Shown one piece after another: positions 34,721 through 43,883 of a stretch of 64,000 bases of DNA (the first letter of the stretch is position 1; every line of letters begins with the position of its first letter). Position numbers and translations under genes: made by a program. The stretch is from Dongibacter bovis (GTDB taxonomy: Bacteria; Bacillota; Negativicutes; Selenomonadales; Selenomonadaceae), in assembly GCA_902763085.1 (NCBI GenBank), contig CACWQW010000001.1:21998-85997 (forward strand), given 5' to 3'. The notes below the pieces were generated by a model, which did not search any database, was not told where the DNA came from, and saw only the letters and a list, made by a program, of their open reading frames with translations.

Positions 34721-35527
34721 GTGAAAGACAACGAGATGGATGAGACCATCCTGCTGAAGAAAAGAGAGCCTTCCAGGCCCCGACTCGAGGACACGCAGTC
34801 CATGCCGCCCGTGCATGCGCATGGGCAGGCAATGCAGGCATCGCCGCAGGGGAGGCGCCGCGGGACGGTGCATGAGCTCGATCCCCTGCCGCAGGAGGCG
34901 CTGCCGGGCGGCCGGCAGAAACCGCCGTTCTGGACGAAGCGCCGCAAGCGAAACGCCTTCCTCGCGGGCGGCTTCGTCCTGGCCCTCCTGCTCGGTTTCT
35001 TCATCGCCGGCTATGCGCAGCATCAGACGGCGATGAAGGAGGAGCAGGCGCGCATCGAGCAGCAGCAGGCGGCGCAGGATGCCGCCGTACTGCAGGCGAA
35101 GAAGGCGGAGCTCGAGCGGAAGAAGCAGGAGCTCGAGCAGAAACGGCAGGAGCTCCTGCAGCAGGCAGCGCGCGCCGAGGGACGGAATGAGCAGCTCGCG
35201 GCAGAAAATGAGTCGTTGCTCCATCGCCTCGTGGACAAGGTCACGGGACAGGCAGGACGGCAGCAGCAGGCAAAGGCCGCGAATGACGCGGCGCAGGACG
35301 CCTCGAACCAGGCGGCGAAGCAGGTCGATGCGGCGCTCGCGCAGGCGGGGCAGATGCTCGATGATGTCAATGCGCAAATCGAGCAGAGCGACAAGGTGCA
35401 GGCGGCGGCAGACACCGTCCGCGCGGGCGCCCAGACGGCCTACGACGACCATCGGGACCTCATCGACAGTGCGGTTTCCTACGTCGCCGATGGCGTCCGG
35501 CTCGCCTTGCAGCATGTCCTGCCTTGA
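34721..35527 (+). CDS. Single-pass membrane protein with long coiled coil, unknown function
   Basis: A 268-residue protein with a Pro/Arg/Gln-rich cytoplasmic N-terminus (about 1-78), one TM helix (about residues 84-104, NAFLAGGFVLALLLGFFIAGY), and a periplasmic or extracellular coiled coil (about 108-175, rich in Gln, Glu, Lys, Ala). An Ala/Gln-rich helical stretch follows, then DHRDLIDSAVSYVADGVRLAL at the end. No catalytic motif seen. The start is GTG 34721 with GAGAGGG 7 bp upstream. It could be a scaffold for the exported protease encoded next; that is inference from gene order only. Confidence 0.75.
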   Translation: MKDNEMDETILLKKREPSRPRLEDTQSMPPVHAHGQAMQASPQGRRRGTVHELDPLPQEALPGGRQKPPFWTKRRKRNAFLAGGFVLALLLGFFIAGYAQHQTAMKEEQARIEQQQAAQDAAVLQAKKAELERKKQELEQKRQELLQQAARAEGRNEQLAAENESLLHRLVDKVTGQAGRQQQAKAANDAAQDASNQAAKQVDAALAQAGQMLDDVNAQIEQSDKVQAAADTVRAGAQTAYDDHRDLIDSAVSYVADGVRLALQHVLP

Positions 35528-35558
35528 GGGAAGCGGATTGCGGTAGAGGAGGAAGTGC

Positions 35559-37169
35559 ATGAAACGTCTCATCGCGGGGATGTTCCTGCTCGTGATGTTC
35601 TCGGCGGCGGCGTGCGCCGCCTTTTTTCACATGCAGGCACCACAGCAGAGGCAGGGCGTCGAGGTCAAGGCAGTAGGGGAACCCTCGCAGGAGACCATGG
35701 CGGCCGTCAAGACGGCGGTCCAGGACTTCACCGCCCTGACGGAGGCGGCGGGCGCGCCACTGTCGCACGGCGTCGAGCTCTTCGTCGCATCGACGCAGGA
35801 GCAGTACGAGCAGGTGCTGACGAAGGAGTTTTCCCATTCGCCGGAGGAGGCGGCACAGATCGCCTCGCTCTCTGGCGGCTGGACCGGAGGCAAGCAGGGC
35901 CAGACGGTGCTCAACGGCGCGGCGGGCGTGATGCAGGGGCGGAGCGACCGCCTGAGCACGACGGCGCACGAGCTCTTCCATCAGCTCCAATACGATCTGA
36001 GCCATGGCCGCGATGCGGACGAGAAAGCGCTCTTCTGGCTGGAGGAGGGCAGCGCTGACTACGTCGGAGCGCTCGTCGCCGAGCGCTGCGGCGGGAAATC
36101 ACTGCACAAATGGGAGCTCGACACGCTGCAGGACCTCCGCCTGGCGAAGGAGACCGCACGCCCGGAGAACCTCCTGCACTGCACCCTTTCCCAGCGCATC
36201 CGCCTCATGGATAAGAAATACCACTCGTACCAAATGGCGGACGTCATGGTCGTCTACCTCATGCAGCAGCAGGAACAGGGGACGGAATTCGCCGCGCTCG
36301 TGCGCTATTTCGAGGCGCTCTCGGAGGCGAAGGACGGCGAGGAGGCGTTCGCGCAGGTCTTTGGCATGACGCAGGCGCAGTTCCTACGCGACTTCCAAGC
36401 GTGGTATCAGCAGGAGCGGACGGTGCCGTTCACGGCGTCCTTCGTGCGCCGGGACGGGGTCTCAGAGCAGACCGTCCAGGCGCTCGAGGCACAGATGCGT
36501 AGCGCCCAGCCGCTGCTCGCCTCCCTTTACGGGCAGCAGCTCTGCGGCCGCTACGATGTGGTGCTCGCGGCGGACGCGGAGGATTTCGCCAAGGCGGCGG
36601 AGACGTATGCAGGCGTCACGGAGGAGAAGGCGCGCGCGCTTGCGGCGGACAGCCTCTGGGTGCAGGATGGCAGCACGATCTTGCTGAATGTCAGTGAGCT
36701 CGGCGATGAGAAGCAGCTCGTCTTCAGCGTGGGCACGCTTTGCGCCCGCCTGTTGCACATGCAGATGGCGGGGATCACGGAGGAGCCCGTCGACTGGCTG
36801 GATCGAGGCATGACGTACCTCGTGGGCATCCGCCTCCTGGAACAGGCGGGCTATGGTCACTACGCGGATTACCGTCGCAGCTGGCTCTACGGCGTCCAGA
36901 AGGCAGGCGCCCTGCCCTCGCTCGAAGAGCTCCTGACGAGCGACGCTATGCATCGGGCGGCGGAGACTTACGGCGACGAAGTCGTCAACGAGATGACAGA
37001 GCTTGCGGTCGATGAGCTCCTGTCGCGCTTCGGCTGGAAGGCCTGCCGCAGCTATCTCCTGCACGCGCGGGAATCCGGAAAAGAGCGCGCGGCCTTCCGT
37101 GCGGCCTTCGGGAGGGATACGGCGGCGTATGCCAAAGAATTCGCGTTGGCGCGCAGCTCCAGACGATAA
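35559..37169 (+). CDS. Exported gluzincin-type metalloprotease with a degenerate second protease domain
   Basis: A 536-residue protein with an N-terminal signal (residues 1-23; a weak lipobox-like AAAC at 16-19). The first half has HELFH at 137-141 and WLEEGSADYVG at 160-170, giving His137, His141 and Glu163 as zinc ligands and Glu138 as catalyst, the gluzincin arrangement. From about residue 330 the same layout repeats, but the motif is ARLLH (396-400) and the second motif WLDRGMTYLVG (413-423), so all but one ligand are lost. This looks like an internal duplication with one dead copy. Family not recognised beyond the peptidase MA clan. GAGGAGG supports ATG 35559. Confidence 0.8.
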   Translation: MKRLIAGMFLLVMFSAAACAAFFHMQAPQQRQGVEVKAVGEPSQETMAAVKTAVQDFTALTEAAGAPLSHGVELFVASTQEQYEQVLTKEFSHSPEEAAQIASLSGGWTGGKQGQTVLNGAAGVMQGRSDRLSTTAHELFHQLQYDLSHGRDADEKALFWLEEGSADYVGALVAERCGGKSLHKWELDTLQDLRLAKETARPENLLHCTLSQRIRLMDKKYHSYQMADVMVVYLMQQQEQGTEFAALVRYFEALSEAKDGEEAFAQVFGMTQAQFLRDFQAWYQQERTVPFTASFVRRDGVSEQTVQALEAQMRSAQPLLASLYGQQLCGRYDVVLAADAEDFAKAAETYAGVTEEKARALAADSLWVQDGSTILLNVSELGDEKQLVFSVGTLCARLLHMQMAGITEEPVDWLDRGMTYLVGIRLLEQAGYGHYADYRRSWLYGVQKAGALPSLEELLTSDAMHRAAETYGDEVVNEMTELAVDELLSRFGWKACRSYLLHARESGKERAAFRAAFGRDTAAYAKEFALARSSRR

Positions 37170-37183
37170 GGCGCAATCTGCGG

Positions 37184-37212
37184 TTGAAAATCCCGCGGAT
37201 TTATGATATGCT
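37184..37212 (+). promoter_or_regulatory. Promoter of pheS-pheT
   Basis: TTGAAA (37184-37189), 17 bp, TATGCT (37207-37212) preceded by an extended -10 TGA. Confidence 0.75.
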
Positions 37213-37374
37213 TAACGAAATTGCGATGAAAAAGGAAAGTAGTCCGTCTGGCTGCCGCTAGAGAGTCCTGTCGCTGGAAAAGGATGACGGCGGGCGGAAG
37301 AAGTTCCCTTTGGAGCAGCCGGGGGAAGCCCGCGAGGGTGGTAGTTCGGACGTTGGCCGCGCTAAGGCCGTAAA

Positions 37375-37534
37375 GGAAACACTGATTAATTCGGCACTCC
37401 GTCTTCACGCGTCTGCACTGTCCTCTCGTCGTCGACAAATCCTCAGCGTAGCTCTGCTACGCCTCCGGTTTGTCTCCTAGAGAGATACAGCGCATCCACG
37501 CAAATCCGGAGCACCTCATTTAATCAGCGTTTCC
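37375..37534 (+). mobile_element. MITE-like element inserted in the pheS T-box leader
   Basis: Terminal inverted repeats GGAAACACTGATTAA (37375-37389) and TTAATCAGCGTTTCC (37520-37534) match at 14 of 15 positions and are flanked on both sides by TAAA (37371-37374 and 37535-37538), consistent with a 4-bp target duplication. Inside is a strong palindrome, GCGTAGC TCT GCTACGC (37446-37462), nested in GACAAA/TTTGTC. There is no coding capacity. Removing the element and one TAAA joins GGCCGTAAA to GCGATAAATCAGGGTGG, a normal-looking T-box. No second copy was seen in the window. Confidence 0.72.
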
Positions 37535-37569
37535 TAAAGCGATAAATCAGGGTGGTACCGCGAAGAAAT

Positions 37570-37617
37570 GCCTTCGCCCCTGCTGCGGATGCAGTGAGGG
37601 CGGAGGCTTTATTTTTT
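37570..37617 (+). terminator. T-box-controlled terminator upstream of pheS
   Basis: GCCTTCGCCC pairs with GGGCGGAGGC (one G-T pair), followed by TTTATTTTTT; directly after the T-box sequence. Confidence 0.9.
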
Positions 37618-37632
37618 GGGAGGCTATTGTAC

Positions 37633-38661
37633 ATGGAAGAAAAAATCGAACAGCTGAAGGCGCAGGCGGCTGAGGCAATCCAGCATGCGGCGGGCAGTCT
37701 TACGGAGCTCGATGAGATCCGCGTGAAGTTCCTCGGCAAGAAGGGAGCGTTCACCTCCATTCTGCGCGGCATGGGCGCGCTCGCGAAAGAGGATCGTCCG
37801 AAGATCGGCAAGATCGTCAATGAGGCCAAGGCGCAGATTGAGGCGCTGATCGCCGAGAAGAATGAGGAACTCAGGCAGCGCGCGCTCGCCGAGAAGCTCG
37901 CGAGCGAGAAGATCGACGTGACGCTTCCGGGACGCCGGCAGCCGCTCGGCCATCTTCATCCGCTGACGCTGACGCTCGCGCGCATCAAGGATATTTTCTT
38001 CCGCATGGGCTTCTCTGTCGAGGAAGGGCCGGAGATTGAAAAGGACTATTTCAATTTCGAGGCGCTCAACCTGCCGAAGGATCATCCGGCACGCGATATG
38101 CAGGATTCGTTCTACATCACGGAGGATATCCTCATGCGCTCGCAGACATCTCCCGTGCAGGCGCGCACGATGCAGAAGAACGATCCGAATACGCCGATCC
38201 GCATGATTGCTCCGGGGCGCGTTTACCGCCGCGACGAATACGATGCGACGCATTCCCCGATGTTCACGCAGGTCGAGGGACTCGTCATCGACAAGGGCAT
38301 CACGATGGCGGATCTCAAGGGGACGCTCGAGCTGTTCCTGCACCAGATTTTCAGCGAGGATGTCAAGGTGCGCCTGCGTCCGAGCTTCTTCCCGTTCACG
38401 GAGCCGTCGGCGGAGGTCGATATCTCCTGTGTCATGTGCCACGGCAAGGGCTGCAAGGTCTGCAAGGGTACGGGCTGGCTGGAGATCCTCGGTGCCGGCA
38501 TGGTGCATCCGCATGTGCTCGAGATGAGCGGCTACGACCCGAAGGTCGTGAGCGGCTTCGCGTTCGGCATGGGCGTCGAGCGCATTGCAATGCTTTCCTA
38601 TGGCGTGGATGACCTGCGCCTGTTCTACGATAACGACATGCGTTTCCTGCGCCAGTTCTGA
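37633..38661 (+). CDS. pheS: Phenylalanyl-tRNA synthetase alpha subunit
   Basis: The 342-residue catalytic subunit of the heterotetrameric PheRS. An N-terminal coiled coil (about 1-85) contacts tRNA. Class II motifs follow: [21 protein letters not shown] (motif 1 region), [22 protein letters not shown] (motif 2) and [14 protein letters not shown] (motif 3). [15 protein letters not shown] segment gives the Cys-rich loop found in many bacterial PheS. ATG 37633 follows GGGAGG; regulation is by the T-box upstream. Confidence 0.97.
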   Translation: MEEKIEQLKAQAAEAIQHAAGSLTELDEIRVKFLGKKGAFTSILRGMGALAKEDRPKIGKIVNEAKAQIEALIAEKNEELRQRALAEKLASEKIDVTLPGRRQPLGHLHPLTLTLARIKDIFFRMGFSVEEGPEIEKDYFNFEALNLPKDHPARDMQDSFYITEDILMRSQTSPVQARTMQKNDPNTPIRMIAPGRVYRRDEYDATHSPMFTQVEGLVIDKGITMADLKGTLELFLHQIFSEDVKVRLRPSFFPFTEPSAEVDISCVMCHGKGCKVCKGTGWLEILGAGMVHPHVLEMSGYDPKVVSGFAFGMGVERIAMLSYGVDDLRLFYDNDMRFLRQF

Positions 38662-38723
38662 GCGGTCAGGACGGCATTGCGCGCTGGTGCGCGCGGGAAT
38701 AAGGCAAGTGAAGGGAGAAAACT

Positions 38724-41159
38724 ATGCAGGTTTCGATAAAATGGCTGAAGGATTATATTGATTTTGACTGGTCGGCGGAAGAGCTCGCGGATCGTTTTAC
38801 GATGGCGGGCGTGCCGGTGGAGAACGTCATCCGCGCGGATGAGGGGCTCGACCATGTGGTCACGGGCCGCATCGAGGAGATCACGCCGCATCCGGACTCT
38901 GACCATCTGCAGGTCTGTCAGATGAATGTGGGCGGCAAGGAGCGCATCCAGATCATCACGGGCGCGCAGAACGTCGCGCAGGGGCAGGTCGTGCCGGTGG
39001 CGATGGTCGGCGCGCATCTGCCGAACGGCATGCACATCAAGAAGGGCAAGCTGCGCGGCCTGCCCTCGAACGGCATGCTCTGCTCGGCGGGAGAGCTGCA
39101 TCTCGACCTCACGAAGCTCACGGAAGAAGAGAAGGACGGCATCTACATTCTGCCATCAGATACGCCGGTCGGCGTGCCGGCGAAGGACGTGCTCGGCCTC
39201 GACGACGTCGTGCTCGAGTTTGAGCTCACGGCGAACCGCGGCGACTGCTTCAGTGTGCTTGGCCTCGTGCGCGAGATCGCCGTGCTCACGGGCAACAAGC
39301 CGAAGTGGCCGGCCATTCGCTGCGAGGAGGACGACGCGGCCAAGACGGCCGATCTCATCCAGACGGGCATCGAGGCGACAGATCTCTGCGACCGCTTCAG
39401 CGTGCGCATGGTGAAGAATGTCAAGGTCGCGCCGTCGCCGGAGTGGATGCAGCAGCGCCTCGAGGGGGCCGGCATCCGCGCCATCAACAACGTCGTCGAT
39501 GTGACGAATTTCGTCATGCTCGAGCTCGGGCAGCCGATGCATGCCTATGATTACGATGAGATCACGGGGCATACGCTCACGGCACGCCGCGCCAAGGCGG
39601 GGGAGAACCTCCACACGCTCGACGACAGCTCGCGCGTCGCCAAGGGGGAGGAACTCGTCATCGCGGACAGTGAGCATCCTGCGGGGCTTGCCGGCATTAT
39701 GGGCGGGCTTGAAAGTGAGGTCACGGAGAAGACGACGACGGTCGTCTTTGAGGCAGCATCTTTCTATGGGCCGAGCATCCGCCGCACAGCGCGTGCCTGC
39801 GGCCTGCACTCCGAGGCTTCGGGACGGTTCGAGCGCGGTGTCGATGTGACGAATACGCCGCGCGCGCTCGACCGCGCCTGCCAGCTGCTTCAGGAGATGG
39901 GTGCCTGCACGGTCACACAGGGCATCGTGGACTGCTACCCGCAGCCGAAAGCGCCTGTAACCATCGATTTCACGGCGGCGCAGATCAACGGACGTCTCGG
40001 CACGGAGCTTCCGGGAAGCCGTATGGTGGAGATCCTCACGAAGCTCGGCTTCACCATTGAGGAGACGGGTGAAGCGTGTTACCGCGCGACCGTGCCCTCT
40101 TGGCGCAACGACTGTACCTACATGGAGGATCTCTCCGAGGAAATCGCGCGCATCTATGGCTTCGACAACATCGCGGGAACGACGCCGTTCGGCCGCATGA
40201 TGCAGGGACGCCAGAGCGCACGGCAGACCTTCATCGAGCGCATTAAACAGATCCTTGCCGCGCTCGGCATGACGGAGGAGCTTTCCTTCAGCTTCACGAG
40301 CACGGAGCTCCTCGACAAGCTGCGCGTGCCGCAGGAAAGCGAGCTTCGCCGCGCCATCCCCATCATGAATCCGCTCACGGACGAGGCGCCGCTCGTGCGC
40401 ACTTGTCTCCTTACCAGCATCATGGAGAACGCCGTGCGCAATTTCTCCCGAAAGAACATGGATCTCAGGCTTTTCGATGTGGCGCCGGTGTTCTATCCGA
40501 AGCAGCTGCCGCTCACGGAACTGCCGGAGGAAAAGACGAAGCTCGTCGGCCTCATCACAGGGCGCAGGCAGGAAATCGGCTGGAACCAGGGCAATGAGCA
40601 GGTGGACTTCTACGATATGAAGGGCATCGTTGAGGAACTCTTCGCGCGGCTCGGCATCAGTAAGTATACGGTCGAGGCGGGAGAGCATTTTGCCCTCCAT
40701 CCGGGTAAGACGGCGCTGTTCAAGAAGGGCCGCGAGACGATCGCCGTCGTCGGCGAGCTCCATCCGGAAGCCGCGGAGAATTTCGGCATCAAGCAGAAGG
40801 TCTATCTCTTCGAGATGGATGTCGAGACGCTCATGAAATACACGGCGAAGAATTTCCATTTCGAGTCCCTGCCGAAATATCCGGCCATCGCGCGCGATCT
40901 CGCGATGCTCGTCGACGAGGAGGTGGCCGCGGCGGACATCGAGCGCGTCATCACGAAGCACGGCGGTAAGAATTTCGCCGGCGTGACGCTCTTTGACGTC
41001 TATACGGGCAAGCAGGTCGCCGCGGGCAAGAAGAGCCTCGCATTCAACCTGATGTTCCAGAGCAAGGACCGCACGCTCACGGACGAGGAGGCGGACGCCG
41101 CGTTCCAGGAGATCCTCTCCGCCGTCGAGCAGCAGTTCCATGCGGAATTGCGCGCATGA
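38724..41159 (+). CDS. pheT: Phenylalanyl-tRNA synthetase beta subunit
   Basis: At 811 residues it has the full bacterial length. Domains in order: N-terminal B1, EMAP-type tRNA-binding OB domain (about 40-150, DSDHLQVCQMNVG), B3/B4 editing domain (about 200-400), B5 (about 405-475), catalytic-like fold (about 480-690) and C-terminal ferredoxin-fold anticodon-binding domain (KYPAIARDLAMLVDEEV, then FQSKDRTLTDEEADA). It completes the PheRS tetramer. GAAGGGAG precedes the ATG. Confidence 0.97.
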   Translation: MQVSIKWLKDYIDFDWSAEELADRFTMAGVPVENVIRADEGLDHVVTGRIEEITPHPDSDHLQVCQMNVGGKERIQIITGAQNVAQGQVVPVAMVGAHLPNGMHIKKGKLRGLPSNGMLCSAGELHLDLTKLTEEEKDGIYILPSDTPVGVPAKDVLGLDDVVLEFELTANRGDCFSVLGLVREIAVLTGNKPKWPAIRCEEDDAAKTADLIQTGIEATDLCDRFSVRMVKNVKVAPSPEWMQQRLEGAGIRAINNVVDVTNFVMLELGQPMHAYDYDEITGHTLTARRAKAGENLHTLDDSSRVAKGEELVIADSEHPAGLAGIMGGLESEVTEKTTTVVFEAASFYGPSIRRTARACGLHSEASGRFERGVDVTNTPRALDRACQLLQEMGACTVTQGIVDCYPQPKAPVTIDFTAAQINGRLGTELPGSRMVEILTKLGFTIEETGEACYRATVPSWRNDCTYMEDLSEEIARIYGFDNIAGTTPFGRMMQGRQSARQTFIERIKQILAALGMTEELSFSFTSTELLDKLRVPQESELRRAIPIMNPLTDEAPLVRTCLLTSIMENAVRNFSRKNMDLRLFDVAPVFYPKQLPLTELPEEKTKLVGLITGRRQEIGWNQGNEQVDFYDMKGIVEELFARLGISKYTVEAGEHFALHPGKTALFKKGRETIAVVGELHPEAAENFGIKQKVYLFEMDVETLMKYTAKNFHFESLPKYPAIARDLAMLVDEEVAAADIERVITKHGGKNFAGVTLFDVYTGKQVAAGKKSLAFNLMFQSKDRTLTDEEADAAFQEILSAVEQQFHAELRA

Positions 41160-41171
41160 GCAGGTGATGAG

Positions 41172-41426
41172 ATGGAAAAGTCAGCAAGCAAGAAAGTCAA
41201 CGTAGAGATCTTTGGCGATACCTATCCGTTCCGTACGGACGGTGATCCGGCGGAGCTCAAGAAACTGGCGGCGTTCGTCGATCAGCATATGCAGAAGGCC
41301 GCCCAGAAGACGCGCAGCCTCGATACGCGCAAGATCGCAGTCCTCTCGGCGATGGAACTCGCCGATGAGTATTTCAAGCTCAAGAAGGACTACGACGAGC
41401 TCGTCGAGATGCTTGAGGATAAGTGA
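41172..41426 (+). CDS. zapA: Cell division protein ZapA
   Basis: An 84-residue protein with the ZapA fold: VNVEIFGDTYPFRTDGDPAELKKLAAFVDQHM followed by a coiled coil ending ALADEYFKLKKDYDELVEML-like. ZapA cross-links FtsZ filaments. Its position right after pheT is common in Bacillota. Confidence 0.92.
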   Translation: MEKSASKKVNVEIFGDTYPFRTDGDPAELKKLAAFVDQHMQKAAQKTRSLDTRKIAVLSAMELADEYFKLKKDYDELVEMLEDK

Positions 41427-41436
41427 GGAGTCTGGC

Positions 41437-42894
41437 ATGACACAATTCGACAAGAGAAATCTCTCCATGATGATGGATTTCTACGAGATGACGATGGCGA
41501 ACGGGTATTTTGCCGATCATGACAAGGATATCCAGGTGGCGTTCGACGTCTTCTACCGCAAAAATCCGGATGAGGGCGGCTTCGCCATCTTCGCAGGGCT
41601 CGAGCAGGTCATCGAGTACGTGGAGAACATGCGTTTCACCGAACGCGACATCGAGTATTTCCGCGCACAGCACATGTTTTCCGAGGCGTTCCTCGCCTAT
41701 CTGAAAGACTTCCGCTTCACAGGCGATATCTATGCGATGCCGGAGGGGACGGTCATGTATCCGGATGAGCCGATCCTCACGGTCGTCGGCTCCCTCATTG
41801 ATGCGCAGCTCGTCGAGACGGCGATCCTCGCGCAGATCAACCACCAGTCACTCATCGCAACGAAATCACGCCGCATCTGCAAGGCGGCAGCGGGCAGGGC
41901 GGTGTCCGATTTCGGCGCGCGTCGGGCCCACAATATGGATGCCGCGACCTATGGCGCGCGCGCTGCCTATATCGGCGGCGTCGTTGGCACGGCGACGGTA
42001 TCTGCCGGTCAGATGTTCCACATCCCGATCAGCGGCACGATGGCGCACAGCTGGGTGATGTTCTACGGCGATGAGTACGAGGCGTTCAAGAAGTACGCGC
42101 TGACGTATCCCGACGCGACCGTCCTGCTCGTCGACACGTACGATGTCATCCATTCCGGCATCCCGAACGCCATCCGCGTCGCGCATGAAGTCCTCGAGCC
42201 GATGGGGAAGCGTCTCGTCGGCATCCGCATCGATTCCGGCGATCTCGCGTATCTATCGAAACGCGTGCGGAAGATGCTCGACGCGGCAGGGCTCAAGGAT
42301 TGCAAGATCGTCGTCTCCAACAGTCTCGACGAATTCACGGTCGCCTCGCTGCTCTCGCAGGGCGCGTGCATCGACAGCTTCGGCATCGGTGAGCGGCTGA
42401 TCACGGCGAAGTCCGAGCCGGTTTTCGGCGCCGTCTACAAGCTCGCGGCCGTGGGCGAGAACGGGGAATTCGCGCCGCGCATCAAGGTCTCGGAAAACGT
42501 GGAGAAGATCACGAACCCCGGGCTCAAGGACCTCTACCGCGTCTATGATGCCGATGGGCACGCCGTGGCGGACCTCCTCGCCCTCTGCGGCGAGCAGGTC
42601 GACATGTCGGAGCCCTTCCGCTACGTTGACCCGCAGAAGCCGTGGAAGAACCGTTCCTTCGAGGGCTGCACGGTCAAGAACCTGCGTCGCCTTTACGTGC
42701 GGGACGGCAAACGCGTCGAGACGCTGCCGCCGCTCGAGGAGATCCGCAGCTATGTCCGGCAGCAGCTCGATACGGAGATCTGGGAAGAGGAACAGCGCTT
42801 TGAGAATCCGCATCGCCATTACCTCGACATGACACCGGACTACTATGAGATGAAGATGGGGCTTCTGTACGAGACGCGCAAGCAGCACGGCTGA
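41437..42894 (+). CDS. pncB: Nicotinate phosphoribosyltransferase
   Basis: PncB salvages nicotinate to nicotinate mononucleotide for NAD synthesis. The 485-residue protein shows MMMDFYEMTMANGYF at the N-terminus, SDFGARRAHNMDAA, TMAHSWVMFY with the conserved His that is phosphorylated in this family, LVDTYDVIHSGIPNAI and VGIRIDSGDLAYLSK. TGAGGAG precedes ATG 41437. With nadK it represents NAD(P) metabolism in the window. Confidence 0.94.
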   Translation: MTQFDKRNLSMMMDFYEMTMANGYFADHDKDIQVAFDVFYRKNPDEGGFAIFAGLEQVIEYVENMRFTERDIEYFRAQHMFSEAFLAYLKDFRFTGDIYAMPEGTVMYPDEPILTVVGSLIDAQLVETAILAQINHQSLIATKSRRICKAAAGRAVSDFGARRAHNMDAATYGARAAYIGGVVGTATVSAGQMFHIPISGTMAHSWVMFYGDEYEAFKKYALTYPDATVLLVDTYDVIHSGIPNAIRVAHEVLEPMGKRLVGIRIDSGDLAYLSKRVRKMLDAAGLKDCKIVVSNSLDEFTVASLLSQGACIDSFGIGERLITAKSEPVFGAVYKLAAVGENGEFAPRIKVSENVEKITNPGLKDLYRVYDADGHAVADLLALCGEQVDMSEPFRYVDPQKPWKNRSFEGCTVKNLRRLYVRDGKRVETLPPLEEIRSYVRQQLDTEIWEEEQRFENPHRHYLDMTPDYYEMKMGLLYETRKQHG

Positions 42895-42905
42895 GGAGGG
42901 ATCGT

Positions 42906-43769
42906 ATGCTCACGGGAAAGACGGGAAATCTCGGCGTCATGGGCTGGCCCATCGCGCATTCGCTCTCGCCGGCCATGCAGAATGCTGCGCTCGCGGCTGC
43001 GGGGCTCGACTATGTCTACACGGCGCTGCCGGTGAAGGCAGAATATCTCCCGGCGGCCGTGGCGGGGCTGCGCGCCCTTGGGTTCCGTGGCTGGAATGTG
43101 ACGATCCCGCACAAGCAGGCCATCATCGACCTGCTTGATGAGATCGACGAGGACGCGCAGATCATCGGCGCCGTCAACACGGTCGTGCAGGAGGCGGGGC
43201 GGCTGACGGGCTACAACACGGATGTCACGGGCTTCCTCGCGGGACTTGTGCACGCGGGCTTCTCGCTCCCGGGGAAGCGCGTGGTGCTCCTCGGTGCCGG
43301 CGGCGCCGCCCATGCGGTGCTCTGGGCGCTCATCAAGTCGGGCGCGGCGCGCGTCGCGATCGGCGTGCGGCACCCGGAAAAAGCGGAGCAGCTCCGGCAG
43401 GCGTTCGCCGCCCGGGCTTCGACGCTGGGGACTGAGCTCGCCGTGTGCCACTGGCAGGACGAGGCGTTCGGCGGGGAACTGCAACGCGCTGATCTGCTTG
43501 TCAATACCACGCCGCTCGGCATGACGCCGAAGATCGATGCGGCACCGCCCATCGATTGGCAGCTGGTCGCGCCAGGGGCGTTCGTCTACGATATCATCTA
43601 CACGCCGCAGCAGACGAAGTTCCTGCAGGAGGCCGCTGCCGCTGGTCACCCGACGCTCAACGGCGAGGACATGCTCGTGGGGCAAGGAGCGGCCTCGTTT
43701 CGCCTCTGGTTCGGCCAGGACCCGGACACGGCGCGCATGAAGGCGGTCCTCAGGGCACAGCTTGGATAG
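42906..43769 (+). CDS. aroE: Shikimate dehydrogenase
   Basis: AroE reduces 3-dehydroshikimate with NADPH. The 287-residue protein has GWPIAHSLSPAMQNAAL (shikimate site), GWNVTIPHKQAIIDLLDE (catalytic Lys), NTDVTGFLAGL, the Rossmann loop LLGAGGAAHAVLWAL and LVNTTPLGMTP, and a C-terminal GEDMLVGQGAASFRLW. GGAGGG lies just before ATG 42906. It is cotranscribed with pncB (11 bp gap). Confidence 0.96.
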   Translation: MLTGKTGNLGVMGWPIAHSLSPAMQNAALAAAGLDYVYTALPVKAEYLPAAVAGLRALGFRGWNVTIPHKQAIIDLLDEIDEDAQIIGAVNTVVQEAGRLTGYNTDVTGFLAGLVHAGFSLPGKRVVLLGAGGAAHAVLWALIKSGAARVAIGVRHPEKAEQLRQAFAARASTLGTELAVCHWQDEAFGGELQRADLLVNTTPLGMTPKIDAAPPIDWQLVAPGAFVYDIIYTPQQTKFLQEAAAAGHPTLNGEDMLVGQGAASFRLWFGQDPDTARMKAVLRAQLG

Positions 43770-43782
43770 GAGATCATGGCAC

Positions 43783-43831
43783 AAAAACGAGCTGGGAGAT
43801 CACGTCAGCGTGAACAACCCAGCTCGTTTCC
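43783..43831 (-). terminator. Terminator for the minus-strand Cys-rich peptide gene (possibly bidirectional)
   Basis: A 12-bp perfect inverted repeat (43785-43796 with 43818-43829) with a nested CACG/CGTG loop stem. On the minus strand the stem ends in five T (43787-43783); on the plus strand it ends in only three, so minus-strand termination is favoured. It may also end aroE transcripts. Confidence 0.85.
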
Positions 43832-43883
43832 GGTTCTTACGGGAAAAGCTTTGACCAGCGTCTTGCAGTGGGAGCTTCCTGGC

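Larger units (their letters stand above)
37215..37617 (+). ncRNA. T-box leader of pheST (tRNA-Phe sensing), interrupted by an insertion
   Basis: The leader ends with the near-invariant T-box sequence AGGGTGGTACCGCG (around 37550-37563), which pairs with the acceptor end of uncharged tRNA. Upstream is a stem I region with an AGAGAG-type motif and, after GAAG, the codon TTC (37304-37306) followed by CCCTTTGGAGC, the usual context of the specifier; TTC is a Phe codon and matches the gene downstream. A GGCC...GGCC stem (about 37355-37370) follows. A 160-bp insertion (37375-37534) separates this from the antiterminator. The terminator is at 37570-37617. Uncharged tRNA-Phe should favour antitermination. 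Confidence 0.9.
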
